Origin: UBA922 sp964565405
Lineage (GTDB): Bacteria > Patescibacteriota > Patescibacteriia > Magasanikbacterales > UBA922
Direction: 5' to 3'
Assembly: GCA_964565405.1 (NCBI GenBank)
Contig: CAZMEW010000001.1
Coordinates: 60,624 to 124,623, forward strand
DNA: 64,000 nt
A program made the translations under genes and the position numbers. The notes beneath the pieces are model-generated. The model had not been told where the DNA came from and made no database searches. It was given only the letters and a program-made list of their open reading frames with translations. Below, in pieces: positions 8,630 through 16,428 of this stretch; position 1 is the stretch's first letter; each line of letters starts with the position of its first letter.

Positions 8630-9424
8630 ATGCCTCTCGTATTTGGAGCGATTACCCCTCATTCACCTGTACTCATTCCTGAAATCGGTACTAAAAGTCG
8701 AGAGAAAGCAACCAAGACCATTGAAGCACTGTCTACACTTGAAGAAAATCTTTATCTTGCAAAACCACATTTGGTAATTATTTTTACTCCCCACTCTCAA
8801 GCACATTCTGATACCTTTGTAATCAATGCACACACTAATTTTAATTCCTCATTCGAAGAATTTGGCGAACACTCACTCAAGAACACCTATGAAGGATCAC
8901 CCGATTTTGCAGCAAAAATTTCGCACGAAGCGAATAAACTCAATATACCTGTTAAACTAGTAAGTGAACAAAAACTTGATCACGGATCAAGTGTTCCTTT
9001 GTACGCTCTTGCAGGACATCTCGATCATATTAAAGTTCTCCCTATCAGCCCCTGTGATCTTGATCCCAAAAGTCATCTCAACTTTGGAAATCTAATCAAA
9101 GAGTTATGCATGGAATCAGATAAACGAGTCGCTGTCATTGCATCTTCGAATCTTTCACACGGTATTACTACAGATTCTCCTGCAGGATTTCGCGAAGAAG
9201 GAAAAAAGTTTGATGAGACGTTGATTCAACTTCTCGAATCCCACAACACAAGTGGTATTGCGACACTTGATCCAGTGCTTATAGAAAACGCCGCTGAAAC
9301 TGGCTATAAACCGCTCCTACTGCTTCTTGGTGCGCTCAAAAATATTAATTACGAGTTCAAGCGTCTTGCCTACGAACATCCTTTTGGCGTAGGATACCTC
9401 ACCGCTGAGTTTATTTTTTCATAA
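8630..9424 (+). CDS. MEMO1 / class III extradiol dioxygenase (LigB)-like protein
   Basis: About 264 residues from ATG 8630. FGAITPHSPVLIPEIG near the N-terminus, DHGSSVPLYAL in the middle and SSNLSHG near residue 180 match the MEMO/LigB fold (AmmeMemoRadiSam protein B family). In true dioxygenases the corresponding His residues bind iron. The function in Patescibacteria is unknown. The upstream start at 8597 is rejected because it overlaps the peptidase gene and puts 11 unconserved residues before the conserved strand. It is followed 9 nt later by priA. Confidence 0.8.
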   Translation: MPLVFGAITPHSPVLIPEIGTKSREKATKTIEALSTLEENLYLAKPHLVIIFTPHSQAHSDTFVINAHTNFNSSFEEFGEHSLKNTYEGSPDFAAKISHEANKLNIPVKLVSEQKLDHGSSVPLYALAGHLDHIKVLPISPCDLDPKSHLNFGNLIKELCMESDKRVAVIASSNLSHGITTDSPAGFREEGKKFDETLIQLLESHNTSGIATLDPVLIENAAETGYKPLLLLLGALKNINYEFKRLAYEHPFGVGYLTAEFIFS

Positions 9425-9433
9425 CCTTGCCCT

Positions 9434-11350
9434 GTGATTGCTTCGATTGCACCGCTGAAGCGCTTGCCGCGGTCTTCTTCAATTTTTGATTATGCGGTCC
9501 CGCACGATCTTGAGAAAAATATACAGCCTGGACAGTTGGTTATTGTTGAATTTCGCAAAAAAAAAGAATATGGGATTGTATTGAGTACTTCCACAACCAT
9601 GAATACTGATTATGCATACAAACCCCTTGACTCAATCGTACACACCACACCTCTTTTCTTATTACAACACCGACAGTTACTTCGAGAGATTTCAATTTTG
9701 TACGGTGTTTCAATTGCCACCTTGTGCAAAACATCGGTTCTACCATTACAAAAAAGAAAACTTAAAAAACTTGAACTCCTGCCTGACAGTGCTCCATTCT
9801 CAACAAAACCTGCCTCTTCTAATTCTTATTTTTTGTATCAAAATGAAGTTGAGCATGCGCTATTGTTTTCACAGATAAAAAATTTTCATACCACTCTCAT
9901 TCTTGTTCCTGAAATTTCAAAATTATCAAGTGTAGAAAAATTTGCAACAAATAATTCGTCAGCAAAAATTATCGTATGGAGATCCGATCTTTCTATAAAA
10001 GAAAAATTCGATTTGTGGTTACAGATCAGAAATAATACCGAACCCCTTATTGTTATTGGAACAAGAAGTGCAATCACTCTTCCCTTCACGCGTTTGGATC
10101 AAATTATCATGGATTTTGAACATGATGAACAATACAAAAACTATGACCAACAGCCCAAATTTCATACCAGGGATATGGTCGGTATTCTTACTCGGCTCTA
10201 TGCTTGTAACTGTACGTACGCGAGTTTTTCCCCGAGTTTTGAACTCTACTATTCGATAGTCAAAGACACGTTGCTCTGTAATATGGGCACTCGCACATAT
10301 ACTTCTGGACTTTTGTTTACGACTCAAGGCAGAGCTGACTCTATTCGGATTATCGAGCATACACAATTTTCACAGAAAGATCAGGTTTGTTCAATTACAA
10401 CCGAAGAAGCCATCGTTACCCGCGCGCGAGAGAATACTACAGACATCGTCATACTCGTCCAGCGGAAAGGTTATGCGACCATGGTTATTTGTTCTGACTG
10501 CGGACATGTAGAAACTTCACTAGACGCTCGACTTCCTATGATCTATCGAAAAGAAACCAAGATGATGTATGCGCCGTATAGCAGTGAAACACGCCCGCTC
10601 CCGCTCACATGCAGTGTCTGCGCATCGACCAAACTTCGACTTCAAGGTATTGGTACTGAGAAAGTTGCCACATATTTTTCCCATCTTTTCAAAAAAGAAG
10701 GTATTTCTCTTCCTGTATTTAGAATCGATGATAATACTGAATCATCAGTATTTGGACATCTTGAGAGCACTGCGCCCCGTCTACTGATCGGTACTGAAAA
10801 AGTCTTATCATATATCCGGTATAATCAGACTTCAATCTTTGCAATTTTAGATCTTGATCGTTTTCTCGCAATTCCTGAATATAATTCTTTTGAACATATT
10901 GTTCACCTGATTGATGAATTCAATTACCACCGCTATGAAAATTCTCAATTACTCTTCGAAGTCTCATCGGGAGAGAAAAATATATTCAAGTTATTCGCCG
11001 AGCGTGATCGTGTTTATCGTACTGAGCTTAGTCTAAGACAAACTCTCAGTTACCCCCCATACCAAAGTATGATAAAATATACCCTATCATCAGTTTCACC
11101 TGCTCACGCTCGCACTCTCGCGAATAATTTACGACATACTATAGCTCTCCGATTGACAGAGCACCATATACCTGCTACACTCAGCGAAATTTATGAAACC
11201 CATCCCAATTTTGAAAAAAGAAAATATTGGTATGGTATACTTCTAAAAACTGAAGCGAAATATATTCCATCAATTGCTGAGCTTCTACACCCTTTCCTAC
11301 CTCGTGAATGCATAGTCGATATCCATCCACTTTCCGTTCTTTCTCCTTAG
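9434..11350 (+). CDS. priA: Degenerate primosomal protein N' (PriA-like)
   Basis: 638 residues from a GTG start. The N-terminal 3'-DNA-end-binding domain is recognisable (FDYAVPHDLEKNIQPGQLVIVEFRKK reduced here to its FDYAVP and GQLVIVEF parts). The helicase core keeps LVPEIS, GTRSAITLPF, MDFEHDEQYKN..FHTRDM and LDLDRFLAIPEYNSFE. However, the Walker A GxxGSGKT is missing: NSYFLYQNEVEHALLF stands where E. coli has WLLAGVTGSGKTEVYL. DEEH has become DFEH, and motifs V/VI (GHHF, AGRAGR) are absent. Only two of the usual zinc Cys pairs remain (CSDC, CSVC). It probably acts as an ATP-independent replication-restart scaffold. Confidence 0.83.
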   Translation: MIASIAPLKRLPRSSSIFDYAVPHDLEKNIQPGQLVIVEFRKKKEYGIVLSTSTTMNTDYAYKPLDSIVHTTPLFLLQHRQLLREISILYGVSIATLCKTSVLPLQKRKLKKLELLPDSAPFSTKPASSNSYFLYQNEVEHALLFSQIKNFHTTLILVPEISKLSSVEKFATNNSSAKIIVWRSDLSIKEKFDLWLQIRNNTEPLIVIGTRSAITLPFTRLDQIIMDFEHDEQYKNYDQQPKFHTRDMVGILTRLYACNCTYASFSPSFELYYSIVKDTLLCNMGTRTYTSGLLFTTQGRADSIRIIEHTQFSQKDQVCSITTEEAIVTRARENTTDIVILVQRKGYATMVICSDCGHVETSLDARLPMIYRKETKMMYAPYSSETRPLPLTCSVCASTKLRLQGIGTEKVATYFSHLFKKEGISLPVFRIDDNTESSVFGHLESTAPRLLIGTEKVLSYIRYNQTSIFAILDLDRFLAIPEYNSFEHIVHLIDEFNYHRYENSQLLFEVSSGEKNIFKLFAERDRVYRTELSLRQTLSYPPYQSMIKYTLSSVSPAHARTLANNLRHTIALRLTEHHIPATLSEIYETHPNFEKRKYWYGILLKTEAKYIPSIAELLHPFLPRECIVDIHPLSVLSP

Positions 11351-11359
11351 TTATTCTAT

Positions 11360-11860
11360 ATGCTTCCCATTGTCACCATACCAAACAAAATTCTAGAAAC
11401 CCGAGCTCGAGAACTCACACTCGCTGAAATAAATTCAGCAGAGGTCCAATCGCTTATTGATGAAATGATTCCTACGATGTATACAAGTGAAGGAATCGGT
11501 CTTGCTGCGCCCCAAGTGAATCATTCACTCAGGGTTTGTATTATTGGAAAAGAAGCAGTCAAACTCGACCGAAAAGCCAAACTTCCTCATGATGACCTCG
11601 TACTTATTAATCCAACATGGAGAAAGACCAGTAAGAAGACTAATAATGATCAAGAAGGGTGTCTCTCAATTCCCGGTGTATATGGTAAGGTAAAACGACA
11701 TTCAGATATACAAGTCGAAGCACTTGATCGACAAGGTAATAAATTCTCATTTGAAGCACGGAATTTCTTTGCTCGTGTAATACAACATGAAGTCGATCAT
11801 CTGGATGGGGTACTATTCACCAGTAAAGCAACCGACGTCAAGACAATTCCCAAAACGTAA
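11360..11860 (+). CDS. def: Peptide deformylase
   Basis: 166 residues with the three catalytic motifs of the metalloenzyme that removes N-formyl groups from new proteins: GIGLAAPQ near residue 45, EGCLSIPG near 98 (metal Cys) and QHEVDHLDG near 140 (HExxH). It follows priA by 9 nt and precedes tRNA-Asn; priA and def are neighbours in many bacteria. Confidence 0.95.
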   Translation: MLPIVTIPNKILETRARELTLAEINSAEVQSLIDEMIPTMYTSEGIGLAAPQVNHSLRVCIIGKEAVKLDRKAKLPHDDLVLINPTWRKTSKKTNNDQEGCLSIPGVYGKVKRHSDIQVEALDRQGNKFSFEARNFFARVIQHEVDHLDGVLFTSKATDVKTIPKT

Positions 11861-11902
11861 TTGACGAGTACACACTTTTGTAGTACACTATGTGCACTAT
11901 AT

Positions 11903-11977
11903 TCGGCGGTAGCTCAGTGGTAGAGCAATTGGCTGTTAACCAATGGGTCCTGGGTTCGAGCCCCAGCCGCCGAGCCA
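11903..11977 (+). tRNA. tRNA-Asn (GTT)
   Basis: The acceptor stem TCGGCGG/CCGCCGA, D-arm GCTC..GAGC, anticodon arm ATTGG-CTGTTAA-CCAAT (anticodon GTT) and T-arm CTGGG-TTCGAGC-CCCAG all pair fully. The 3' end G-CCA is encoded. Its last 15 nt recur in near-identical form at 16262-16277, marking a probable integration site. Confidence 0.97.
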
Positions 11978-12015
11978 CGAAAAGTGGCTACGCCACAGGG
12001 TGGCACTGCCACTAT

Positions 12016-12046
12016 AAAAAAATTAGCTATATGAGCTAATTTTTTT
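12016..12046 (+). terminator. Terminator after tRNA-Asn
   Basis: AAAAAAATTAGCT and AGCTAATTTTTTT pair around the short loop ATATG, ending in a T-run. A separate palindrome TGGCACTGCCA (12001-12011) precedes it. Confidence 0.75.
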
Positions 12047-12085
12047 CTATTACAACGATACAATACTTATCCACCTGATAGCATA

Positions 12086-12115
12086 TTGACGTGCATACCC
12101 CCAGGGGGGTATACT
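12086..12115 (+). promoter_or_regulatory. Copper-responsive promoter with CsoR operator
   Basis: -35 TTGACG (12086-12091) and -10 TATACT (12110-12115) flank an 18-nt spacer. The spacer is filled by the GC-core palindrome ATACCCCCAGGGGGGTAT, typical of CsoR operators. Bound repressor would cover the promoter. The predicted start near 12122 is 2 nt from the csoR ATG at 12124, so the mRNA is leaderless. Confidence 0.85.
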
Positions 12116-12123
12116 TTTTGTAT

Positions 12124-12399
12124 ATGAAATACATGAACGAAGAAAATAAAGCGAAAGTTATCCGCCGACTCAAGCTTCTTGAGGGGCAAGTACGCGGGCT
12201 TCAAAAAATGGTCGAAAACGATACCTACTGTATTGATGTGATCACGCAAACATCAGCAGTAAAACAAGGTTTGTCGAATGTTGAGGACTTACTTTTGGAA
12301 AATCACCTGGATCACTGCGTGAGTCACCAAATGAAATCCGGACAAGAAGCTAAAGCAAAGGCTGAAATTATTAAGGTGTATAAACTCAAAAGAAAATAG
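12124..12399 (+). CDS. csoR: CsoR-family copper-sensing repressor
   Basis: 91 residues, all-helical DUF156 fold. The Cu(I) ligands of CsoR are present: Cys in DTYCIDVI near residue 36 and the HxxxC pair in ENHLDHC near 61-65. When apo it would repress; Cu(I) binding releases DNA. The ATG at 12124 (MKYMNEENKAK) is preferred over an upstream GTG inside the operator because the -10 box ends at 12115 and the paralogue at 44.8 kb starts identically. It controls the copA operon behind it. Confidence 0.92.
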   Translation: MKYMNEENKAKVIRRLKLLEGQVRGLQKMVENDTYCIDVITQTSAVKQGLSNVEDLLLENHLDHCVSHQMKSGQEAKAKAEIIKVYKLKRK

Positions 12400-12446
12400 T
12401 TTGATACACTGGTTTGATACATTCACCATTCATTACTATACATAGT

Positions 12447-14783
12447 ATGTATACACAAACGTACAAAGTAAAAGGCATGCATTGTGCCTCATGCTCCTCG
12501 GTCATCGAGAAGACGTTCAAAAAAGTTGAAGGGGTACAGTCAGCAGAGGTCAACTATGGCACTGAGAAAGCAAAAATTTCTTTTGATCCGTCAAAGACGA
12601 ATCCTCACGATCTCTCCAAACACATCGAGCCGTTGGGCTATTCACTGGAGGTTCCACTCAGTGCAGGTGAAATGGGTATGTCTCCTGAAGAACATGCGGC
12701 TCACTTGGGACTTAATCAGTCAAAGAAGGAAAAGCTCGCAGAAGTTGCCGACATGAGAATTAAAGTTCTCTCAGCTACTCCTCTCGCAATTTTTGCTGCA
12801 CTCGTCATGGGTTGGGACATTCTTGCAGAGTATCGCGCAGTTCCTGCAATGAGTTATACACTCAAGGAGTTCTTCCACCACCTCCTTCCTATTTTTGCGA
12901 CATACATTCTCTTTGTTGTAGGCAAGCCGTATCTCCTTGGTTTTTATAGATTTCTCCGATATGGCAAGGCAAATATGGATACGCTCATTGGTATCGGAAC
13001 TACTGCCGCCTTTTTATACAGTTTTGCAGTTACGGCTCTCGAGGAAACGCTGAGTCCTTTTATAAATGTTGAGTATCAATACTACGATGTGACGATCGTG
13101 GTTATTACTTTTATCGCCCTCGGTAAGTATTTGGAAGCTCGATCGAAAATAAAGACGGGTGACGCTATAGAAAAACTTCTTAATTTGCAAGCCAAGACAG
13201 CACTGGTTATCCGCGACGGTAAAGAAGTAGAAATATCGGTCAATGAGGTAAAACATGGCGACCTGCTTATCGTGAAGCCTGGTGCAAAGATTCCCGTAGA
13301 CGGCGTGATAACAGACGGCAGTTCTTTTGTTGATGAATCCATGGTCACAGGGGAACCGATGCCAGCACAGAAAAAGATTGGAGACGGTGTTGTATCGGGA
13401 ACAATCAATACCAATGGTTCGTTTACATTCAAAGCAACAAAAGTTGGATCAGAAACACTCCTCGCCCAGATCATCAAGATGGTTGAAGATGCGCAGGGGA
13501 GCAAGGCTCCAATCCAGGCACTTGCAGACAAAATTTCTTCAGTCTTTGTACCCATTGTTTTGGTTATCGCTTTTCTCACTCTCGGTGCTTGGCTCATTGT
13601 TGGGTACCAGTATTTAGGTTTCTCTCAAGCGCTGTCATTTGGTCTCGTTTCGTTTGTAGGCATTCTGGTCATTGCGTGTCCGTGTGCCCTCGGTCTTGCT
13701 ACTCCGACGGCCATTATCGTCGGCGTTGGGAAAGGGGCAAAAGAGGGCATTCTGATCAAAGATGCGGCAACGCTCGAAAAACTCCATAAGGTAAATACAG
13801 TTGTAGTTGATAAAACAGGTACCATAACCCGTGGCAAGCCGACGCTCGTCGATATCCAAAATTTTTCAAAGTTAAAAGACGATGAATTCATATCGATTCT
13901 GGCGTCGCTTGAAAAAAAATCAGAACATCCTATTGCTCACGCGATCTTGAACTATGCACGGGACCTGCCTGCGACTCGAGTGAGCTCGCCGAAATCCGGC
14001 AGGCAGGGAAAAATAACTCTGCAAGAAGTCTCAAATTTTGAAGCAATACAAGGCAAAGGGCTTAAGGGGACAGTGAACGGGACAGAATATTTTATCGGAA
14101 ACACAAAACTCATAAGTCATCTAAAAGTTTCATTCGATACGACAAAATTGAATGTGTTTACTTCACAAGGCAAAACACCGGTCATTCTTGCAACATCGGA
14201 GAAAGTGCTTGGTTTTGTGATGGTTGCGGATGAAATAAAACCGGAATCAATCGAAGCAGTAAAGAATCTCCGCAAACTTGGAATCAACGTGGTTATGCTT
14301 ACCGGTGATGATCAAAAAGCCGCTAAGTACATTGGGTCGCTTGTTGGCATTGATGATGTTGTTGCCCACGTGCTACCACATGATAAGCTCGAAAAGATAC
14401 AAGAGCTTCAATCACAAGGTCGAGTGGTGACTATGGCAGGTGACGGAGTAAACGATGCCCCCGCACTCGCACAAGCCGATGTAGGTATTGCGATGGGGAC
14501 AGGAACTGATGTAGCGATAGAGTCGGCCGGCATCACGCTTCTTGGTGGAGATATTTCAAAGCTCGTAAAGGCAATCAAGCTCTCAAAAATAACCATGCGA
14601 GGGATTAGGCAGAATCTCTTTTGGGCGTTTATCTATAACATCATCGGCATTCCTCTTGCTGCCGGAGTTCTGTATCCGGTATTCGGCTGGCTCCTGAATC
14701 CTGTTTTTGCCGGCTTCGCTATGGCAATGTCGAGTGTCTCTGTTGTGTCGAATTCATTACGAATAAAAAGTAAAAAGTTATAG
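12447..14783 (+). CDS. copA: Copper-exporting P1B-type ATPase
   Basis: About 778 residues. An N-terminal HMA domain with GMHCASC is followed by about eight membrane helices; the CPC metal site ACPCALGLATP identifies the P1B-1 Cu(I) class. The P-loop phosphorylation site DKTGT, the nucleotide-site SEHPIA, and GDGVNDAPAL are all intact. It pumps Cu(I) out of the cytoplasm. Between SEHPIAHAILNYAR and the next conserved block it has about 15-19 extra residues encoded by a palindromic repeat (13964-14007) that the paralogue at 42.5 kb lacks. The ATG at 12447 is used; the TTG at 12414 adds unconserved residues. Confidence 0.95.
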   Translation: MYTQTYKVKGMHCASCSSVIEKTFKKVEGVQSAEVNYGTEKAKISFDPSKTNPHDLSKHIEPLGYSLEVPLSAGEMGMSPEEHAAHLGLNQSKKEKLAEVADMRIKVLSATPLAIFAALVMGWDILAEYRAVPAMSYTLKEFFHHLLPIFATYILFVVGKPYLLGFYRFLRYGKANMDTLIGIGTTAAFLYSFAVTALEETLSPFINVEYQYYDVTIVVITFIALGKYLEARSKIKTGDAIEKLLNLQAKTALVIRDGKEVEISVNEVKHGDLLIVKPGAKIPVDGVITDGSSFVDESMVTGEPMPAQKKIGDGVVSGTINTNGSFTFKATKVGSETLLAQIIKMVEDAQGSKAPIQALADKISSVFVPIVLVIAFLTLGAWLIVGYQYLGFSQALSFGLVSFVGILVIACPCALGLATPTAIIVGVGKGAKEGILIKDAATLEKLHKVNTVVVDKTGTITRGKPTLVDIQNFSKLKDDEFISILASLEKKSEHPIAHAILNYARDLPATRVSSPKSGRQGKITLQEVSNFEAIQGKGLKGTVNGTEYFIGNTKLISHLKVSFDTTKLNVFTSQGKTPVILATSEKVLGFVMVADEIKPESIEAVKNLRKLGINVVMLTGDDQKAAKYIGSLVGIDDVVAHVLPHDKLEKIQELQSQGRVVTMAGDGVNDAPALAQADVGIAMGTGTDVAIESAGITLLGGDISKLVKAIKLSKITMRGIRQNLFWAFIYNIIGIPLAAGVLYPVFGWLLNPVFAGFAMAMSSVSVVSNSLRIKSKKL
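13964..14007. repeat. Palindromic repeat inserted in frame in copA
   Basis: CCTGCCTGC (13964-13972) and GCAGGCAGG (13999-14007) form a 9-bp inverted repeat around a 26-nt interior that itself contains ACTCGAGT and GAGCTC. It encodes LPATRVSSPKSGRQG, absent from the second CopA. The same CCTGCCTGC 9-mer recurs at 55467-55475. Confidence 0.7.
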
Positions 14784-14812
14784 TGTGATACACTACTCTC
14801 TACAAATACAGT

Positions 14813-15820
14813 ATGAAAACATATACATTCCATGTTTCCGGCACGCATTGCGCTTCATGTAAAATTTTCATTGAAGATGTTTTGAATGAACACAGTGGTA
14901 TACAGAACGCGCGCGTCGATTTAAAACGAGAGATTGTTGAAATTGAAACCGATAGCGATCAAAGCCCTGAAGTATTGGCCCAAGTCCTGACAGAAAAAAT
15001 TAAAGCAAATGGATACAAGGTATCGGTGGAAAAGTCTATCAGAGAAAAACAAAGTACTGACGTTATTTGGCAAGCTGTACCGATAGGGCTTGCGTTTCTC
15101 GCGGTATTCTTTCTTTTGCAAAAATCGGGAATTCTCAATCTCGGTATTGGCGGACAAACGACCCCGGTCACAAGTTTTATCATTGGTCTTATCGCCTCGG
15201 TATCAAGTTGTCTCGCCATCGTTGGCGGTTTGGTCTTGTCCCTTTCAGCCAAAGTATCTCAGGACACTGTAAGCGATACAAAAACGTTCTTGCTTTTCCA
15301 TACAGGAAGATTGGTTAGTTTTGCTGTATTAGGCGGAGTTCTCGGAGCGGTCGGCAGTGCAATCGGTATCAATGTTACTTTTACGACAATTCTGGGAATT
15401 TTAGCTTCTGTTGTAATGCTATTGCTCGGTTTAAATTTAATTGGAGTGCTTGCAAAAAATAAAGTTGCGTTACCTTCAGGAATCTTTAATTTCTTCAGAA
15501 AAATGGAGCACAAGACTCTCACGCCGCTCATCATCGGCTTCGCTACATTTTTCTTGCCGTGCGGGTTTACGCAGTCAATGCAGGTTTCCGCACTAGGAAG
15601 CGGATCGTTTATGTCCGGACTTCTTATCATGTTTGCGTTTGCTCTTGGAACGTTACCAATGCTTCTACTTCTTTCTTTCGGATCCGCATCATTTGCACAC
15701 GGAAAAAATGCGCCGCTATTTTTTAAATCGGCAGGAGTGGTTGTAATCGGCCTTGGATTGTTTGCACTTCTCGCTGGGCTTGCTGGGCTCGGAATTATTC
15801 CTCCGTTATTTACTATATAA
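14813..15820 (+). CDS. HMA domain fused to SafE/UreH-like membrane protein
   Basis: 335 residues. The first 70 form a heavy-metal-associated domain (GTHCASC). Then come six or so helices of the TauE/SafE-UreH-DsbD-like transmembrane family, with helix-embedded SSCLAIVGG and FLPCGFTQSMQVSA motifs; the paired Cys/Pro-Cys resemble the metal path of such transporters. Relatives occur beside copper ATPases and are thought to move or mature copper across the membrane. It follows copA by 29 nt. In the second copper operon the same membrane unit is instead fused to a C-terminal cupredoxin. Confidence 0.85.
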   Translation: MKTYTFHVSGTHCASCKIFIEDVLNEHSGIQNARVDLKREIVEIETDSDQSPEVLAQVLTEKIKANGYKVSVEKSIREKQSTDVIWQAVPIGLAFLAVFFLLQKSGILNLGIGGQTTPVTSFIIGLIASVSSCLAIVGGLVLSLSAKVSQDTVSDTKTFLLFHTGRLVSFAVLGGVLGAVGSAIGINVTFTTILGILASVVMLLLGLNLIGVLAKNKVALPSGIFNFFRKMEHKTLTPLIIGFATFFLPCGFTQSMQVSALGSGSFMSGLLIMFAFALGTLPMLLLLSFGSASFAHGKNAPLFFKSAGVVVIGLGLFALLAGLAGLGIIPPLFTI

Positions 15821-15827
15821 TCACCGT

Positions 15828-16223
15828 ATGAATAAAACTATCTCAATTATCATCACGATCGTACTTATCATAGGCATTGGCATTGTATTTTTTGGACAAT
15901 CAAGAGAGGACTCTGATTCGACTGGTGATCAGTCTGCACAAAATGTTGAAATAAGAGATGGTGTCCAATACGTCACGATAACCGCTCGAGGTGGGTATTC
16001 GCCCAAAGTATCTCCCGCACAAGCAAACATCCCAACCAAGTTGATTGTGAAGACAAATGGCACATACGATTGTTCGGCGGCGTTGGTTATTCGATCAATT
16101 GGTTATCAAAAAATTCTGCCTCAGACGGGTGAGGAAATTATTGATCTGGGCACTCCAGAGAAGGGTATGCTGCAAGGGCTGTGCAGTATGGGAATGTATA
16201 ATTTTGTCGTCAATTTTAACTAG
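15828..16223 (+). CDS. Membrane-anchored cupredoxin-like protein
   Basis: 131 residues from ATG 15828, 7 nt after the SafE-like stop. One N-terminal membrane helix (TISIIITIVLIIGIGIVFF) anchors an extracytoplasmic cupredoxin_1-type domain. Candidate copper ligands are the Cys in NGTYDCSAA and the CSMGMY near the C-terminus; both also occur in the C-terminal domain of the 41.5-kb SafE fusion. It probably receives or buffers copper outside the membrane. The upstream start inside the previous gene is rejected. Confidence 0.82.
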   Translation: MNKTISIIITIVLIIGIGIVFFGQSREDSDSTGDQSAQNVEIRDGVQYVTITARGGYSPKVSPAQANIPTKLIVKTNGTYDCSAALVIRSIGYQKILPQTGEEIIDLGTPEKGMLQGLCSMGMYNFVVNFN

Positions 16224-16261
16224 TTACTGGTATTTCCTGGATAGTACGGTTCTAACGTCGT

Positions 16262-16277
16262 CCAGCCGCCCGAGCCA
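16262..16277 (+). repeat. tRNA-Asn 3'-end remnant (att-like)
   Basis: CCAGCCGCCCGAGCCA differs from the tRNA-Asn 3' end by one inserted C and keeps the CCA. GGTTC, the T-loop start, lies 9 nt upstream versus 5 nt in the real tRNA. No other part of a tRNA is present, so this is a displaced 3' end rather than a gene. Confidence 0.65.
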
Positions 16278-16297
16278 GATGGCGCAGTGTGCCTACG

Positions 16298-16322
16298 AAA
16301 GAGAGCTTCAAAGCTCTCTTTT
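16298..16322 (+). terminator. Terminator of the first copper operon
   Basis: AAAGAGAGC and GCTCTCTTT form a 9-bp stem with a 6-nt loop, followed by a T-rich stretch. It lies just beyond the att-like remnant. Confidence 0.8.
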
Positions 16323-16428
16323 AGTTTTAAACTAGCCAAATTTCCACCATGGAAGGTAAGTTCGGTACATACTTGTCGATATTGCTTACCTATTTTATAA
16401 TTAGTACCGTTTTGAACTGATACAACCT

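Larger units (their letters stand above)
11963..16277 (+). mobile_element. Candidate copper island in the tRNA-Asn 3' end
   Basis: The tRNA-Asn 3' end CCAGCCGCCGAGCCA (11963-11977) recurs as CCAGCCGCCCGAGCCA (16262-16277, one inserted C), preceded in both places by a GGTTC T-loop block. The segment between holds only csoR-copA-HMA/SafE-cupredoxin, all on the plus strand, and looks richer in GC than its flanks by eye. No integrase lies inside, so movement would need a recombinase supplied in trans, for example the serine recombinase of the second island. Confidence 0.55.

Noticed and set aside
13082..13597. 171-codon frame opposite copA
   Set aside because: Lies wholly inside a fully conserved CopA; shadow of its transmembrane and actuator regions.
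16224..16290. A second tRNA gene at the end of the first copper operon
   Set aside because: Only the 3' acceptor and a T-loop trace are present; no anticodon or D arm can be formed.
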